A stretch of DNA of 64,000 nt from Frateuria_A sp051900415 (lineage in GTDB: Bacteria > Pseudomonadota > Gammaproteobacteria > Xanthomonadales > Rhodanobacteraceae). Below are positions 44,905 to 54,865 of the stretch, piece after piece. The stretch is from contig NZ_JBHZGL010000001.1 of the NCBI RefSeq assembly GCF_051900415.1, forward strand, positions 1-64,000. Reading direction: 5' to 3'. Every line of letters starts with the position of its first letter. The stretch's first letter is position 1. The position numbers and the translations under genes are program-made. The notes under the pieces were generated by a model. It worked only from the letters and a program-made list of their open reading frames with translations. It made no database searches and was not told the origin of the DNA.

Positions 44905-46230
44905 ATGTCTTTCGAATCGCTGGGCCTTGCGCCCGCGTTGCTGCGTGCGCTTGCCGAACAGGGCTACACGCAGCCCACCCCGATCCAGGCCGGCGCCATC
45001 CCGCTGGTACTCGAGGGCCACGACCTGCTGGCCGCCGCGCAGACCGGCACCGGCAAGACCGCCGCCTTCGCGCTGCCGCTGCTGCAGCACCTGTCCACCG
45101 CGGGCGCCACCCAGACCCGCCGCCCGCGCGCGCTGGTGCTGACCCCGACGCGCGAACTGGCCGCCCAGGTGCATGACAACCTGCGCGCCTACGGCAAGCA
45201 CCTGCGCGTTTCCAGCACCACCATCTTCGGCGGCGTGAGCATGGGCCCGCAGATGCAGGCATTGCGCCGTGGCGTAGACGTGGTGATCGCCACGCCGGGC
45301 CGCCTTATCGACCACATGCAGCAGCGTTCGGTCGATCTCTCGGGCGTCGAAGTGCTGGTGCTGGACGAAGCCGACCGCATGCTCGACATGGGCTTCCTGC
45401 CGGCGATCAAGCGCATCCTCCAGGCGCTGCCCAGGCAGCGCCAGACGCTGCTGTTCTCGGCGACTTTCGCCGAGCCGATCAAGGCGCTGGCGATGCAGTT
45501 CATGCGTTCGCCGCGCGAGGTTTCGGTGACGCCGCCCAATACCGTGGCGAACACCGTCAGCCATCACGTGCATCCGGTCGATGCCGCGCGCAAGCGCGAC
45601 CTGCTGCTGCACGTGCTCTCGCAGGACAGCCGCCGCCAGAGCCTGGTCTTCAGCCGCACCAAGCATGGCGCCGACAAGCTGGTGAAGTTCCTGGAGGCTT
45701 CGGGCGTTCGCTCCGCGGCGATCCACGGCAACAAAAGCCAGAACGCGCGCACCCGCGCGCTGAGCGATTTCAAGAGCGGCCGCATCACCGTGCTGGTCGC
45801 CACCGATATCGCTGCGCGCGGCATCGACATCGACCAGTTGCCGATGGTGATCAACCATGACCTGCCGATGGTCGCCGAGGACTACGTGCACCGCATCGGC
45901 CGCACCGGCCGTGCCGGCGCCGAAGGCCTGGCCGTGTCGCTGGTGAGCCACGAGGAATCGGGCCTGTTGCGCGATATCCGCAAGCTGCTCAAGCAGGAGA
46001 TCGCGATCACCGACGTGCCCGGCTTCGAGCCCTCCGCGCCGCTGCGCCTGGACGCCGGTGCACCGCGCCCGGTGCAGGGCCAGCGCCAGCCGCGGCCGCA
46101 GCGCAACGGGCATGGCGGCCATGCCGGCGGCAACCATGGGCAAGGCCGTGCACCGGCCAATGCCGGCCGCAACAATCGTCGCCCGCGCCGCTCCGGCGGC
46201 AGCGTGACGCGGCCCGAAACGCGCGGCTGA
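44905..46230 (+). CDS. rhlE: DEAD-box RNA helicase RhlE
   Basis: ATP-dependent RNA helicase of 441 residues acting on rRNA and mRNA. Motifs in order: Q motif PTPIQ, Walker A AQTGTGKT, PTREL, DEAD box VLDEADRMLDMGF, SAT, and HRIGRTGRAG. The C-terminal ~60 residues are Arg/Gly/Gln/Asn-rich and disordered, as in RhlE. I prefer ATG 44905, 8 bp after AGGAG, over GTG 44896. Its leader has a palindrome. Confidence 0.93.
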   Translation: MSFESLGLAPALLRALAEQGYTQPTPIQAGAIPLVLEGHDLLAAAQTGTGKTAAFALPLLQHLSTAGATQTRRPRALVLTPTRELAAQVHDNLRAYGKHLRVSSTTIFGGVSMGPQMQALRRGVDVVIATPGRLIDHMQQRSVDLSGVEVLVLDEADRMLDMGFLPAIKRILQALPRQRQTLLFSATFAEPIKALAMQFMRSPREVSVTPPNTVANTVSHHVHPVDAARKRDLLLHVLSQDSRRQSLVFSRTKHGADKLVKFLEASGVRSAAIHGNKSQNARTRALSDFKSGRITVLVATDIAARGIDIDQLPMVINHDLPMVAEDYVHRIGRTGRAGAEGLAVSLVSHEESGLLRDIRKLLKQEIAITDVPGFEPSAPLRLDAGAPRPVQGQRQPRPQRNGHGGHAGGNHGQGRAPANAGRNNRRPRRSGGSVTRPETRG

Positions 46231-46261
46231 CCGGTTCACGGACCGCGACCGCTCGCTCCGG

Positions 46262-46452
46262 CGCCCCCATCCGCCTATCGGCACCTTCCCCCGCACGCGG
46301 GGGAAGACTCGGTCGGCGGCATCTCGCAAGACGCTGGATGTGTGTCCTTCCCGCGCGGGGGGGATCCGGCAGCTGGCATGTCGCAAGACCTGTATCGTGC
46401 GTCCTTCCCCCGTTTACGGGGGAAGGTGCCGACAGGCGGATGGGGGCAGCCT
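46262..46452. repeat. paired CTTCCCCC/GGGGGAAG repeat
   Basis: Third inverted pair of the family, with a ~95 bp spacer that holds a further partial CCTTCCCGCG copy. It lies between the convergent rhlE and fghA genes. Confidence 0.75.
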
Positions 46453-46461
46453 TGCGGAAAG

Positions 46462-47328
46462 CTACAAACCCAGCGCCTTTGCGTGATGCCGCAGGTGGTC
46501 GTTGATGAAGGTGCTGATGAACCAGTAACTGTGGTCGTAGCCGGGATGCCGGCGCAGCACGAGCGACTGGCCTGCCTCGGCGCACGCTTGCTCGAACAGC
46601 TCCGGTCGCAACTGCTCGGTCAGGAACCGATCAGCCTCGCCCTGATCGATCAGGATCGTGCCGGGAAAAGTCTGCTGCCGCACCAGGGCACAGGCGTCGT
46701 AGCCGGACCAGGCTCTGGGATCATCGCCAAGGTAACGGGCGAAGGCCTTCTGGCCCCAGGGCACGCGCGATGGCGCCACGATTGGCGCAAACGCGGATAC
46801 GGCGCGGTAACGCTGCGGATATGCCAACGCCAGGGTAAGCGCGCCATGGCCACCCATGGAGTGACCGAAAATACCTGCGCGCGAGGTGTCGACCGGGAAC
46901 TGCGCGGCCAGCAACGCAGGCAGCTCTTCGGCCACGTAGCTGCGCATGCGGAACCGTGCGGCCCATGGTGCCTGCGTGGCATCCAGGTAGAACCCCGCGC
47001 CTTCGCCGAACTCCCAGTCGCCCGTGGCGCCATCGAAACCGGTATCGCGGGGACTGGTGTCCGGCATCACCAGCGCCAGCCCCAGTTCCGCCGCCAGCCG
47101 CTGGGCACCGGCCTTGATGGTGGCGGTTTCCTCGGTGCAGGTCAGCCCGGCGAGGAACCAGAGCACCGGGCACGGCCGCTGCGTGGACTGCGGCGGCAAG
47201 TACAGCGCAAACCGCATCGGACCGCCGCATGCGCGCGAATCGTGCCGATAAAAACCCTGCACTCCGCCATGGCAGCGCTGTTCGGAAAGCGTTTCGATCG
47301 GTGTCACGCCACGGAGCTCCACATCCAC
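46462..47328 (-). CDS. fghA: S-formylglutathione hydrolase
   Basis: Alpha/beta hydrolase of 288 residues that splits S-formylglutathione to formate and glutathione, last step of formaldehyde detoxification. Seen: LYLPPQS, FLAGLTCTEETATIKAGAQR, the nucleophile elbow GHSMGGHGALTLAL, and the C-terminal DHSYWFISTFINDH with the catalytic His. Length matches FghA/FrmB. The usual partner alcohol dehydrogenase (AdhC/FrmA) is not adjacent. Confidence 0.93.
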   Translation of the reverse strand: MDVELRGVTPIETLSEQRCHGGVQGFYRHDSRACGGPMRFALYLPPQSTQRPCPVLWFLAGLTCTEETATIKAGAQRLAAELGLALVMPDTSPRDTGFDGATGDWEFGEGAGFYLDATQAPWAARFRMRSYVAEELPALLAAQFPVDTSRAGIFGHSMGGHGALTLALAYPQRYRAVSAFAPIVAPSRVPWGQKAFARYLGDDPRAWSGYDACALVRQQTFPGTILIDQGEADRFLTEQLRPELFEQACAEAGQSLVLRRHPGYDHSYWFISTFINDHLRHHAKALGL

Positions 47329-47463
47329 ACAAGCGCCCGATCATAACCACGACCCGCCGACATCACGTGTACTCCATGCCGACGCCACACCGGCGAGGCT
47401 GCTAGAATGCCGCGCCTGCGCGGCGCCGCCCTTGCTCGCCGTTGCCCACATCCTGAGGTTCCC

Positions 47464-49299
47464 ATGTCATCCCCCGTTCCAGGTCCCACGCCGGCCGATC
47501 ACGACCCGGCGCCGGCCGGTTTTGCCGCGCTCGCGCTGCGCCCTGAAGTCCAGCAGGCGCTCGCCGACGTCGGCTACGAGTCGCCCTCCCCCATCCAGGC
47601 CGCCACCATCCCGCCGCTGCTCGAAGGCCGCGACGTGCTCGGCCAGGCGCAGACCGGCACTGGCAAGACCGCCGCGTTCGCGTTGCCGATCCTCTCGCGC
47701 ATCGAGGCGAAGCCCGGCAAGCCGCAGGCGCTGGTGCTGGCGCCCACGCGCGAATTGGCCATCCAGGTGGCCGAAGCGTTCCAGCGCTATGCCGCGCACA
47801 TCAGCGGCTTCCAGGTGCTGCCGATCTACGGCGGACAGAGCTATGGCCCGCAGCTGCACGCGCTGCGCCGCGGCGTCCATGTCGTGGTCGGCACGCCCGG
47901 CCGCGTGATCGACCATCTGGACAAGGGCACGCTGGACCTGTCCGACCTCAAGTACCTGGTGCTGGACGAAGCGGACGAAATGCTGCGCATGGGCTTCATC
48001 GACGACGTCGAGAAGGTGCTGCAGGCCACGCCGCCGACCCGCCAGGTCGCGCTGTTCTCGGCCACCATGCCGGTGCCGATCCGCAAGATCGCCCAGGCGC
48101 ACCTGAAGGATCCGGTCGAGGTCACCATCAAGGCCAAGACCACCACCGCGGCGAACATCCGCCAGCGCTACTGGTTCGTCAGCGGCATGCACAAGCTCGA
48201 CGCGCTGACCCGCATCCTCGAGGCCGAGCCGTTCGACGCGATGATCATCTTCGCGCGCACCAAGCAGGCGACCGAGGAACTGGCCGAAAAACTCACCGCG
48301 CGCGGCCTGGCCGCTGCGGCGATCAATGGCGACATTGCCCAGCCGCAGCGCGAGCGCGTGATCCAGCAGCTCAAGGAGGGCAAGCTGGACATCCTGGTCG
48401 CCACCGACGTGGCCGCGCGCGGCCTGGACGTCGAGCGCATCAGCCACGTGTTCAACTACGACATTCCCTACGACACCGAGAGCTACGTCCACCGCATCGG
48501 CCGCACCGGCCGCGCGGGGCGCAGCGGCGAGGCGATCCTGTTCGTCACGCCGCGCGAGAAGGGCATGCTGCGCGCGATCGAGCGGGCCACCCGCCAGCCG
48601 ATCGAGGAGATGAAGCTGCCGACCGTCGAGGCGGTCAACGACGTGCGCATCGCGCGTTTCAAGCAGCGCATCACCGACACGATGGCGCAGGGTGACCTCG
48701 GCCAGTTCCAGCAACTGATCGAGCAATACGAGCAGGAACACAACGTGCCGGCACTGGAGATCGCCGCCGCGCTGGCACGCATCGCCCAGGGCGACCGCCC
48801 GCTGCTGCTGACGCCCCCGCCGAAGCGCGAATACGAGCGGCGCGACAACGAACGCCGCGAGCACGCGCCGCGCGAGCGCGACACCGAACGCCACGAGCGC
48901 AAGCCGCGGGAAGCGCGCGAGTCCCGCACCTTCGACACCCGCCCGCCGCGCCCGCACAACGCACCGGAGCCGGGCAAGCGGACCTATCGCATCGAGGTCG
49001 GCCACGAGCACGGCGTCAAACCGGGCAACATCGTCGGTGCGATCGCCAACGAGGCCGGGCTGGAAAGCCAGTTCATCGGCCGCGTCAGCATCCGTGGCGA
49101 CTACAGCCTGATCGACCTGCCCGAAGGCATGCCCACGGAGGTATTCGACCACCTCAAAAAGGTCTGGGTGAGCCAGCAGCAGCTGCGCATCAGCGAGTGG
49201 GACGGCACCGAGGAACCGGCCGGCGCCGCGCCCCCGCGCCGGCCGCGGCCGGGCGGGTTCAAGCCGCGCCAGGGCGGCAAGCCGCCTCGCCGCAAGTAG
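47464..49299 (+). CDS. deaD: DEAD-box RNA helicase DeaD/CsdA
   Basis: RNA helicase of 611 residues, the length of DeaD. The core has SPIQAATIPPLLEG, AQTGTGKTAAF, PTREL, VLDEADEMLRMGF, SAT and HRIGRTGRAGRSG. A charged Arg/Glu linker follows, then a DbpA-type RNA-binding domain (RIEVGHEHGVKPGNIVGAIA...FIGRVSIRGDYSLIDLP). It aids ribosome assembly and mRNA decay at low temperature. Start at 47464. Divergent from fghA; a TAGAAT -10-like box lies at 47403-47408. Confidence 0.94.
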   Translation: MSSPVPGPTPADHDPAPAGFAALALRPEVQQALADVGYESPSPIQAATIPPLLEGRDVLGQAQTGTGKTAAFALPILSRIEAKPGKPQALVLAPTRELAIQVAEAFQRYAAHISGFQVLPIYGGQSYGPQLHALRRGVHVVVGTPGRVIDHLDKGTLDLSDLKYLVLDEADEMLRMGFIDDVEKVLQATPPTRQVALFSATMPVPIRKIAQAHLKDPVEVTIKAKTTTAANIRQRYWFVSGMHKLDALTRILEAEPFDAMIIFARTKQATEELAEKLTARGLAAAAINGDIAQPQRERVIQQLKEGKLDILVATDVAARGLDVERISHVFNYDIPYDTESYVHRIGRTGRAGRSGEAILFVTPREKGMLRAIERATRQPIEEMKLPTVEAVNDVRIARFKQRITDTMAQGDLGQFQQLIEQYEQEHNVPALEIAAALARIAQGDRPLLLTPPPKREYERRDNERREHAPRERDTERHERKPREARESRTFDTRPPRPHNAPEPGKRTYRIEVGHEHGVKPGNIVGAIANEAGLESQFIGRVSIRGDYSLIDLPEGMPTEVFDHLKKVWVSQQQLRISEWDGTEEPAGAAPPRRPRPGGFKPRQGGKPPRRK

Positions 49300-49305
49300 T
49301 CGCCT

Positions 49306-49380
49306 GTAGGAGCCCGCTTGCGGGCGATGTTCTTGCCAGATGACGGCGCAACGGCATCGCCCGCAAGCGGGCTCCTACAA
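49306..49380. repeat. REP-like inverted pair
   Basis: Facing copies of TGTAGGAGCCCGCTTGCGGG and its complement with a ~30 bp spacer, between convergent deaD and cysNC; may act as a two-way terminator. Confidence 0.75.
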
Positions 49381-49388
49381 GTACGCGG

Positions 49389-51218
49389 TCAGCCCAGGCG
49401 CTCCTGCAGGTAGGCCAGCACCTGTTCGGCCAGCTGTTCCGCCCCCAGCCCCTCGGCGTGCAGGTGCAGTTCCGGCGCAGTCGGCCGCTCGTAGGGCGAA
49501 TCGATGCCGGTGAAATTGCTGATCTTCCCGGCGCGCGCCTTCGCGTAGAGGCCCTTCGGATCTCGCTGTTCGCAATCGGCCAGCGGCGCATCCACGAACA
49601 CCTCGACGAACTCGCCCTCACCCAGGCGCCTGCGGGCGAACTCGCGCTCGCTCGCAAACGGCGAGATCACGCACACCAGCACCACCAGTCCGGCGTCGAC
49701 CATCAGGTGCGCCACCTCGGCCACACGGCGCACGTTCTCCACACGCGCCTCGGCGGTGAAGCCCAGGTCCACATTGAGCCCGTGGCGCAGGTTGTCGCCG
49801 TCCAGCAGGTAGGTGTGAAACCCCTGCGCGGCCAGCTTGCGCTCGACCAGGTTGGCGACGGTCGACTTGCCCGCGCCGGACAACCCGGTGAACCACAGAC
49901 ACAGCGGCTGCTGGCCCTTGGCCAGCGCACGCGTGGCCTTGTCCACGTCGGTGTGCTGCCAGTGGATGTTGGAAGCCCGCTGCAGCGCGAAGTCCAGCAT
50001 GCCGCAGGCCACCGTGGCGTTGCTCTGGCGGTCGATCAGGATGAACCCGCCGAGCGTGCGGTTGTCGGCGTAGCGTTCGAACGCGACCGGGCGGTCGAGG
50101 TCGATGTTGCAGTAGCCGACCTCATTGAGCTCCAGTCGCCGTGCGGCCAGCGGTGCCTGCGTGTTGACGTCGATTTTGTGCTTGATCACCGTCACGCGCG
50201 CATTGACCACCGCGGTGCCCAGCCGCAACAGGTAGCTGCGGTTGGGCAGCAGCGGCGCGTTGCCGAACCAGACCAGGTGGCAGCCGAACTGGTCGGCGAC
50301 CGGCGCCGGGTCCGATGTGGCCGCGATCACGTCGCCGCGGCTGATGTCGAGCTCGCGGTCCAGGCACAACGTGACGGCCTGTCCGACGCGCGCCTCGGAA
50401 AGGTCGTCCGACGGTCCGGCGATGCGCTCGACCCGCGCGACCTGGCCGCCGGGCTGTACCACCACCGGGTCGCCCACTGCCACGCGCCCGCCGCACACCG
50501 TGCCGGCATAACCGCGGAAATGCTGGTCGGGCCGGTTGACCCACTGCACAGGCAACCGGAACCGTGCCGGCGGCGCCGCTTCGGCATCCAGCGTTTCAAG
50601 CAGTTCCAGCAGGCTGGGGCCCTGGTACCAGGGCATGCGCGTCGAGCGCAGCCCCACGTTGTCCCCGTCCGGCGCCACCACCGGCAGCGCGTTGACCGAT
50701 TCGATGCCCATCGACGCGGCCAGCGCATGGTAAGGCTCGACGATGGACGCATAGACGTCCGCGTCCAGGCCGACCAGGTCCATCTTGTTCACCGCCAGGA
50801 TGACGCGGCGGATACCCAGCAGAGCGCAGATATAGGTGTGCCGGCGCGTCTGCGGCAACAGCCCCTTGCGCGCGTCGACCAGCACCACGGCCAGGTCCAC
50901 CTGCGAGGCGCCGGTGGCCATGTTGCGCGTGTACTGCTCGTGCCCGGGGCAGTCGCCGACGACGAAATTGCGCCGCGCCGTGTGGAAGTACCGCCAGGCC
51001 ACGTCGATGGTGATGCCCTGCTCGCGCTCGGCGTCCAGCCCGTCGGTGACCAGCGCGAAATCCAGCGCTTCGCCGCCGCGCTTGTGGCTGTCGCGGCGCA
51101 GGGCATCGAGCTGGTCGTCGGCGAGCATGCCGGCGTCGTAGAGCAGGCGGCCAAGCAGCGTGCTCTTGCCGTCGTCCACGCTGCCGCAGGTGATGAATCG
51201 AAGCATGCCGGAGGCCAT
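49389..51218 (-). CDS. cysNC: bifunctional sulfate adenylyltransferase subunit 1/APS kinase
   Basis: Fused CysN GTPase and CysC kinase, 609 residues, making APS and then PAPS from sulfate. The CysN part has GSVDDGKSTLLGRLL, DCPGHEQYTRNM and NKMD, and beta-barrel domains to about 420. The CysC part has the P-loop GLSGAGKSTVANLVE and GDNLRHGLNVDLGF. ATG 51218 overlaps the cysD stop (TGATG). Fusion NC is common in this group and channels APS directly to PAPS. Confidence 0.95.
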   Translation of the reverse strand: MASGMLRFITCGSVDDGKSTLLGRLLYDAGMLADDQLDALRRDSHKRGGEALDFALVTDGLDAEREQGITIDVAWRYFHTARRNFVVGDCPGHEQYTRNMATGASQVDLAVVLVDARKGLLPQTRRHTYICALLGIRRVILAVNKMDLVGLDADVYASIVEPYHALAASMGIESVNALPVVAPDGDNVGLRSTRMPWYQGPSLLELLETLDAEAAPPARFRLPVQWVNRPDQHFRGYAGTVCGGRVAVGDPVVVQPGGQVARVERIAGPSDDLSEARVGQAVTLCLDRELDISRGDVIAATSDPAPVADQFGCHLVWFGNAPLLPNRSYLLRLGTAVVNARVTVIKHKIDVNTQAPLAARRLELNEVGYCNIDLDRPVAFERYADNRTLGGFILIDRQSNATVACGMLDFALQRASNIHWQHTDVDKATRALAKGQQPLCLWFTGLSGAGKSTVANLVERKLAAQGFHTYLLDGDNLRHGLNVDLGFTAEARVENVRRVAEVAHLMVDAGLVVLVCVISPFASEREFARRRLGEGEFVEVFVDAPLADCEQRDPKGLYAKARAGKISNFTGIDSPYERPTAPELHLHAEGLGAEQLAEQVLAYLQERLG

Positions 51219-52120
51219 CAGAAATAGCCCTCCTGCTTCTTTTTCTCCATCGAGCTGGCGCCATCGTGGTCGATGATCCGGCCCTGGCGCTCGGAGCTGC
51301 GCGAAGCGCGCATTTCTTCGATGATCGCGTCCAGCGAATCGGCGTCCGACTCGATCGCACCGGTGAGCGGATAACAGCCCAACGTGCGGAAGCGTACGCG
51401 GCGTTGCACGATGTTCTCGCCCTCGCGCAGCACGAAACGCGCGTCGTCGACCATGATCCATGCGCCGTCGCGCTCGACCACCGGGCGCTCCTTGGCGAAA
51501 TACAGCGGCACCACGTCGATGTGCTCGCGACGGATGTATTCCCACACATCCAGTTCGGTCCAGTTGGACAGCGGGAACACACGCACGCTCTCGCCCTGGC
51601 GGATCTGCGTGTTCCAGGTATGCCAGAGCTCGGGGCGCTGCTGCTTGGGGTCCCAGCGGTGCTGCGCGCTGCGGAAGGAGAAGATGCGCTCCTTTGCGCG
51701 TGACTTTTCCTCGTCACGCCGCGCCCCGCCGATCGCCGCATCGAACCGGTGCTGATCCAGCGCCTGCCGGAGCGCCTGGGTCTTCATCACGTCGGTGTGC
51801 ACTGCCGCGCCGTGGGTGAGCGGCGAGATACCCTGGCGCACGCCCTCCTGGTTAATGTGCACCAGCATCCGCACGTCGCCCTGCGCGGCCACGCGATCGC
51901 GGAAGGCGATCATCTCGCGGAACTTCCAGGTGGTATCCACGTGCAGCAGCGGCATCGGCGGGGGCGCTGGCCGACTGGCCTTGCGCAGCAGGTGCAGCAG
52001 TACGGTGGAGTCCTTTCCGATGGAATAAAGCATCACCGGACGACGGAAACAGGCGAACACTTCACGAAGGATCTGGATGCTTTCCGCTTCCAGATCATCG
52101 AGGTGGGACAAGCGTTGCAT
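51218..52120 (-). CDS. cysD: sulfate adenylyltransferase subunit 2
   Basis: Catalytic subunit of ATP sulfurylase, 300 residues. The PP-loop is seen in YSIGKDSTVLLHLL; then TTWKFREMIAFRD, GARRDEEKSRAKERIFSFR and the C-terminal RFRTLGCYPLTGAIES and ERQGRIIDHD are typical. It pairs with CysN. First gene of the cysD-cysNC unit; it is divergent from the TPR-sulfotransferase at 52255, sharing a 134 bp regulatory gap. No CysB-type site can be defined by eye. Confidence 0.96.
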   Translation of the reverse strand: MQRLSHLDDLEAESIQILREVFACFRRPVMLYSIGKDSTVLLHLLRKASRPAPPPMPLLHVDTTWKFREMIAFRDRVAAQGDVRMLVHINQEGVRQGISPLTHGAAVHTDVMKTQALRQALDQHRFDAAIGGARRDEEKSRAKERIFSFRSAQHRWDPKQQRPELWHTWNTQIRQGESVRVFPLSNWTELDVWEYIRREHIDVVPLYFAKERPVVERDGAWIMVDDARFVLREGENIVQRRVRFRTLGCYPLTGAIESDADSLDAIIEEMRASRSSERQGRIIDHDGASSMEKKKQEGYF

Positions 52121-52254
52121 GGACAGGCGTGTTCCTTGCCCGCGCACGGGCGAAGCGCACAAGCTAGCAGACTTGCCCCGGCCTGCGTGACCTGCCTTTG
52201 CCGCCAACCTTGCCGGGAAGACGTACCATCCCTTTTCCGCCAGCGAGACTCTCC

Positions 52255-53865
52255 ATGCCTGCACCCTGGCCCTGCCCCGAGCATTTCACCGACATGGCCT
52301 CGCGCGTGGGGAGCCTGTCACCGGATGAGCGCCAACCCTTGGAGGCGGCGGCCCGGGCGATCCGCGATGGGGCGCTGGCGCCAGCGCAGCAGATGCTGGC
52401 GGCCGTGCTGGCGGCCGCACCGGAACACCCGGAAGTCCTGCGCCTGCTCGGCATCCTGCATACCCGTGCCCGGCAATACGGTGCTGCGCGCGAGGCCCTC
52501 GGCAAGGCCCTGCGACAGTGGCCGGCCGACCCCCTGGCGCTCACCGATCTGGGCAATGCGGAGCAGGCGGCCGGCGATGTCGAGGCGGCGCTGAGCCATT
52601 GGCGCCAGGCGTGCGAGCGGGCGCCGGACTATCCGATAGGCTGGTTCAACCTCGGGCGCAACCTGCAGGTGGCGGGCCATACCGAGCCTGCGGTGGAGGC
52701 GCTGGAACGCGCCTGTTCGATGGAACCGCCCCTGCTCCCCGCCCATGTGCTGCTCGGCGACGCACTGGTGCACCTGGGCCGTTTCGACGACGCCGACCGG
52801 CGCTACCGTGCGGCCCTCGCACTGCATCCGGCCTGCGGGGATGCCTGGCGTGGCCTGGCCAACATGAAGACGCGGCCTCTCTCGGATGAGGACAGGCACC
52901 AGATCGTCGACATGCTTGGACGCGCCGACGTGACCGAGGCTGATCGCATCGCGATGGGTTTCGCGCTCGGCAAGGCATGCGAGGACCAAGGCCGCTACGA
53001 CGAGGCCTTCGCCGCCCTGAGCGACGCCAACGCGCGCCAGCGCCGGCTGGCCCCCTGGCAGGCCGGCGGCTTCCACACGTTCGTGGCATCGGTACTCCAG
53101 GCCAGCGCCAAGCTTCCCGCACCGATCGAACCCGCGCTGGGCGAAGAAGCCATCTTCATCGTCGGCCTGCCCCGTTCGGGCTCCACGCTGTTCGAACAGA
53201 TCCTGGCCGCGCACCCGCAGGTGGAAGGCGCCAGCGAGCTGCCGGACCTGGGCGAAGTGCTGGTGGAGGAATCGACACGCCGCGGCCAGCCGTTCCCGCG
53301 CTGGGTGCCCTCGGCCACCGCACAGGACTGGCAGCGCATGGGCCGGCGCTACCTGGAGCGCACCGCCCGCTGGCGCCACCAGCGCCCGTGCTTCACCGAC
53401 AAGCTGCCGGAGAACTGGCTCTACGCCGGCGTACTGGGCGCCATGCTGCCGGGCGCACGCATCGTCGACGTGCGGCGCGATGCGCTGGAAGCCGGCTGGT
53501 CGTGCTTCAAGCAACAGTTCTACCGATTGCCGCACTTCGCCTGCACGCTGACCGACGTCGCCGCCTACGTGCGCGACTACGAAACGGCGCTGGACGCCTG
53601 GCAGGCCGCCGCACCCGAACGCATCCGTACCCAGCACTACGAAGCGCTGCTGGCCGATCCGGAAGGCGAAATCCGCGCCCTGCTGGCGTTCTGCCGGCTG
53701 CCTTTCGACGCGGCATGCCTGGACTTCCACCAGGCCATGCGTGCGATCCGCACACCCAGCGCCGCGCAGGTCCGCCAACCGCTCAACCGCGACACCGCGC
53801 GGGCAGGACGCTACGGCCGCCTGCTCGACCCGCTGCGGCTGGGCCTGGGCCGGCCGTTGGCGTAG
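52255..53865 (+). CDS. TPR-sulfotransferase
   Basis: 536-residue protein with an N-terminal TPR region (about residues 30-240, units such as GWFNLGRNLQVAGHTEPAVEAL) and a C-terminal sulfotransferase domain. The PAPS 5'-phosphosulfate loop is IVGLPRSGSTLFEQIL (about 300-315), and the 3'-phosphate site is RDALEAGWSCFKQQF. It would transfer sulfate from PAPS to an unknown substrate, perhaps a protein Tyr or a carbohydrate. The cysDNC genes across the promoter gap provide PAPS. No signal peptide, so the donor is used in the cytoplasm. Confidence 0.87.
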   Translation: MPAPWPCPEHFTDMASRVGSLSPDERQPLEAAARAIRDGALAPAQQMLAAVLAAAPEHPEVLRLLGILHTRARQYGAAREALGKALRQWPADPLALTDLGNAEQAAGDVEAALSHWRQACERAPDYPIGWFNLGRNLQVAGHTEPAVEALERACSMEPPLLPAHVLLGDALVHLGRFDDADRRYRAALALHPACGDAWRGLANMKTRPLSDEDRHQIVDMLGRADVTEADRIAMGFALGKACEDQGRYDEAFAALSDANARQRRLAPWQAGGFHTFVASVLQASAKLPAPIEPALGEEAIFIVGLPRSGSTLFEQILAAHPQVEGASELPDLGEVLVEESTRRGQPFPRWVPSATAQDWQRMGRRYLERTARWRHQRPCFTDKLPENWLYAGVLGAMLPGARIVDVRRDALEAGWSCFKQQFYRLPHFACTLTDVAAYVRDYETALDAWQAAAPERIRTQHYEALLADPEGEIRALLAFCRLPFDAACLDFHQAMRAIRTPSAAQVRQPLNRDTARAGRYGRLLDPLRLGLGRPLA

Positions 53866-54011
53866 GAGCCAGGGCGGCACGAACATGCGGGCGGCAAGCA
53901 GCCGCGCGGTCGTCCGGCCGCGCAGGCTCCCAGTGGGCATGCTTGCAGAGGATGCGTTCGCCCCGATCTATCCAGGAGCGTCCCCAAGTGTGGATCCCGA
54001 AGGCTCCCGAG

Positions 54012-54794
54012 ATGACCGCCCTGCCCAGCCTCTACATTTCCCACGGCTCGCCGATGACCGCGCTGCAGCCGGGTCCCGTCCGCGAGCGCCTGGCCGAATT
54101 GGCCGCCGATCTGCCACGCCCGCAGGCGATCGTGATTGCCACCGCGCACTGGTTGAGCCCCGCGCCGCAGGTGGGCGGGGCGGCGCAGCCGGAAACCGTG
54201 CATGACTTCTTCGGTTTTCCGGCAGAGCTCTATCGAATCCGCTATCCCGCGCCGGGTGCTCCGGCGCTGGCCGAACGCGTCGAAGGGTTGCTCGCGCGGG
54301 CGGGGCTGGATGCGGCCCTCGATCCGCAACACGGCCTGGACCATGGTGCTTGGGTGCCGCTGCGCCTGCTCTACCCGGAGGCCGACCTCCCGGTCGTGCC
54401 GATCTCGATCCAGCCGGAACGCGACCCGGCACACCACCTCGCGGTCGGCCGCGCGCTGGCGTCGTTGCGTGAGGAGGGTGTGCTGGTGATCGGCTCGGGC
54501 AGCATCACGCACAACCTGGGCGACCTGCGGATGGGTTATGGCGCGGAGCGCGAGGCGCCGTACGTACGCCCATTCATCGCCTGGGTGGAGGAGCGCCTGG
54601 CCGCCGGCGATGTCGACGCCCTGCTCGACTACCGCCGCCAGGCCCCCTTCGCCCAGCGTGCCCATCCGACCGACGAACACCTGCTGCCCCTGTTCGTCGC
54701 GCTCGGTGCAGCCGGCACCCAGCCGCGCGCAGAGCGTATCGACGCCGGCATCGACCACGGCATTCTGGCGATGGATATCTATCGCTTCGGCTGA
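54012..54794 (+). CDS. ygiD: DODA-type (LigB-like) extradiol dioxygenase
   Basis: Non-haem metal dioxygenase of 260 residues, matching YgiD (4,5-DOPA dioxygenase). Metal-binding His are seen in YISHGSPMTAL, in TAHW and in GLDHGAWVPLRLLYP; GSGSITHNLGDL is also typical. Natural substrate in bacteria is unclear. The start is uncertain: ATG 54012 is used; GTG 53988, with AGGAG 9 bp before it, would add eight residues. Confidence 0.88.
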   Translation: MTALPSLYISHGSPMTALQPGPVRERLAELAADLPRPQAIVIATAHWLSPAPQVGGAAQPETVHDFFGFPAELYRIRYPAPGAPALAERVEGLLARAGLDAALDPQHGLDHGAWVPLRLLYPEADLPVVPISIQPERDPAHHLAVGRALASLREEGVLVIGSGSITHNLGDLRMGYGAEREAPYVRPFIAWVEERLAAGDVDALLDYRRQAPFAQRAHPTDEHLLPLFVALGAAGTQPRAERIDAGIDHGILAMDIYRFG

Positions 54795-54865
54795 CTGTCC
54801 CGTTGACCACCCCGGCAGAGGATGACAGGCTACGCATCGGTCGCAGAACCGCACAGGGGACAGGG

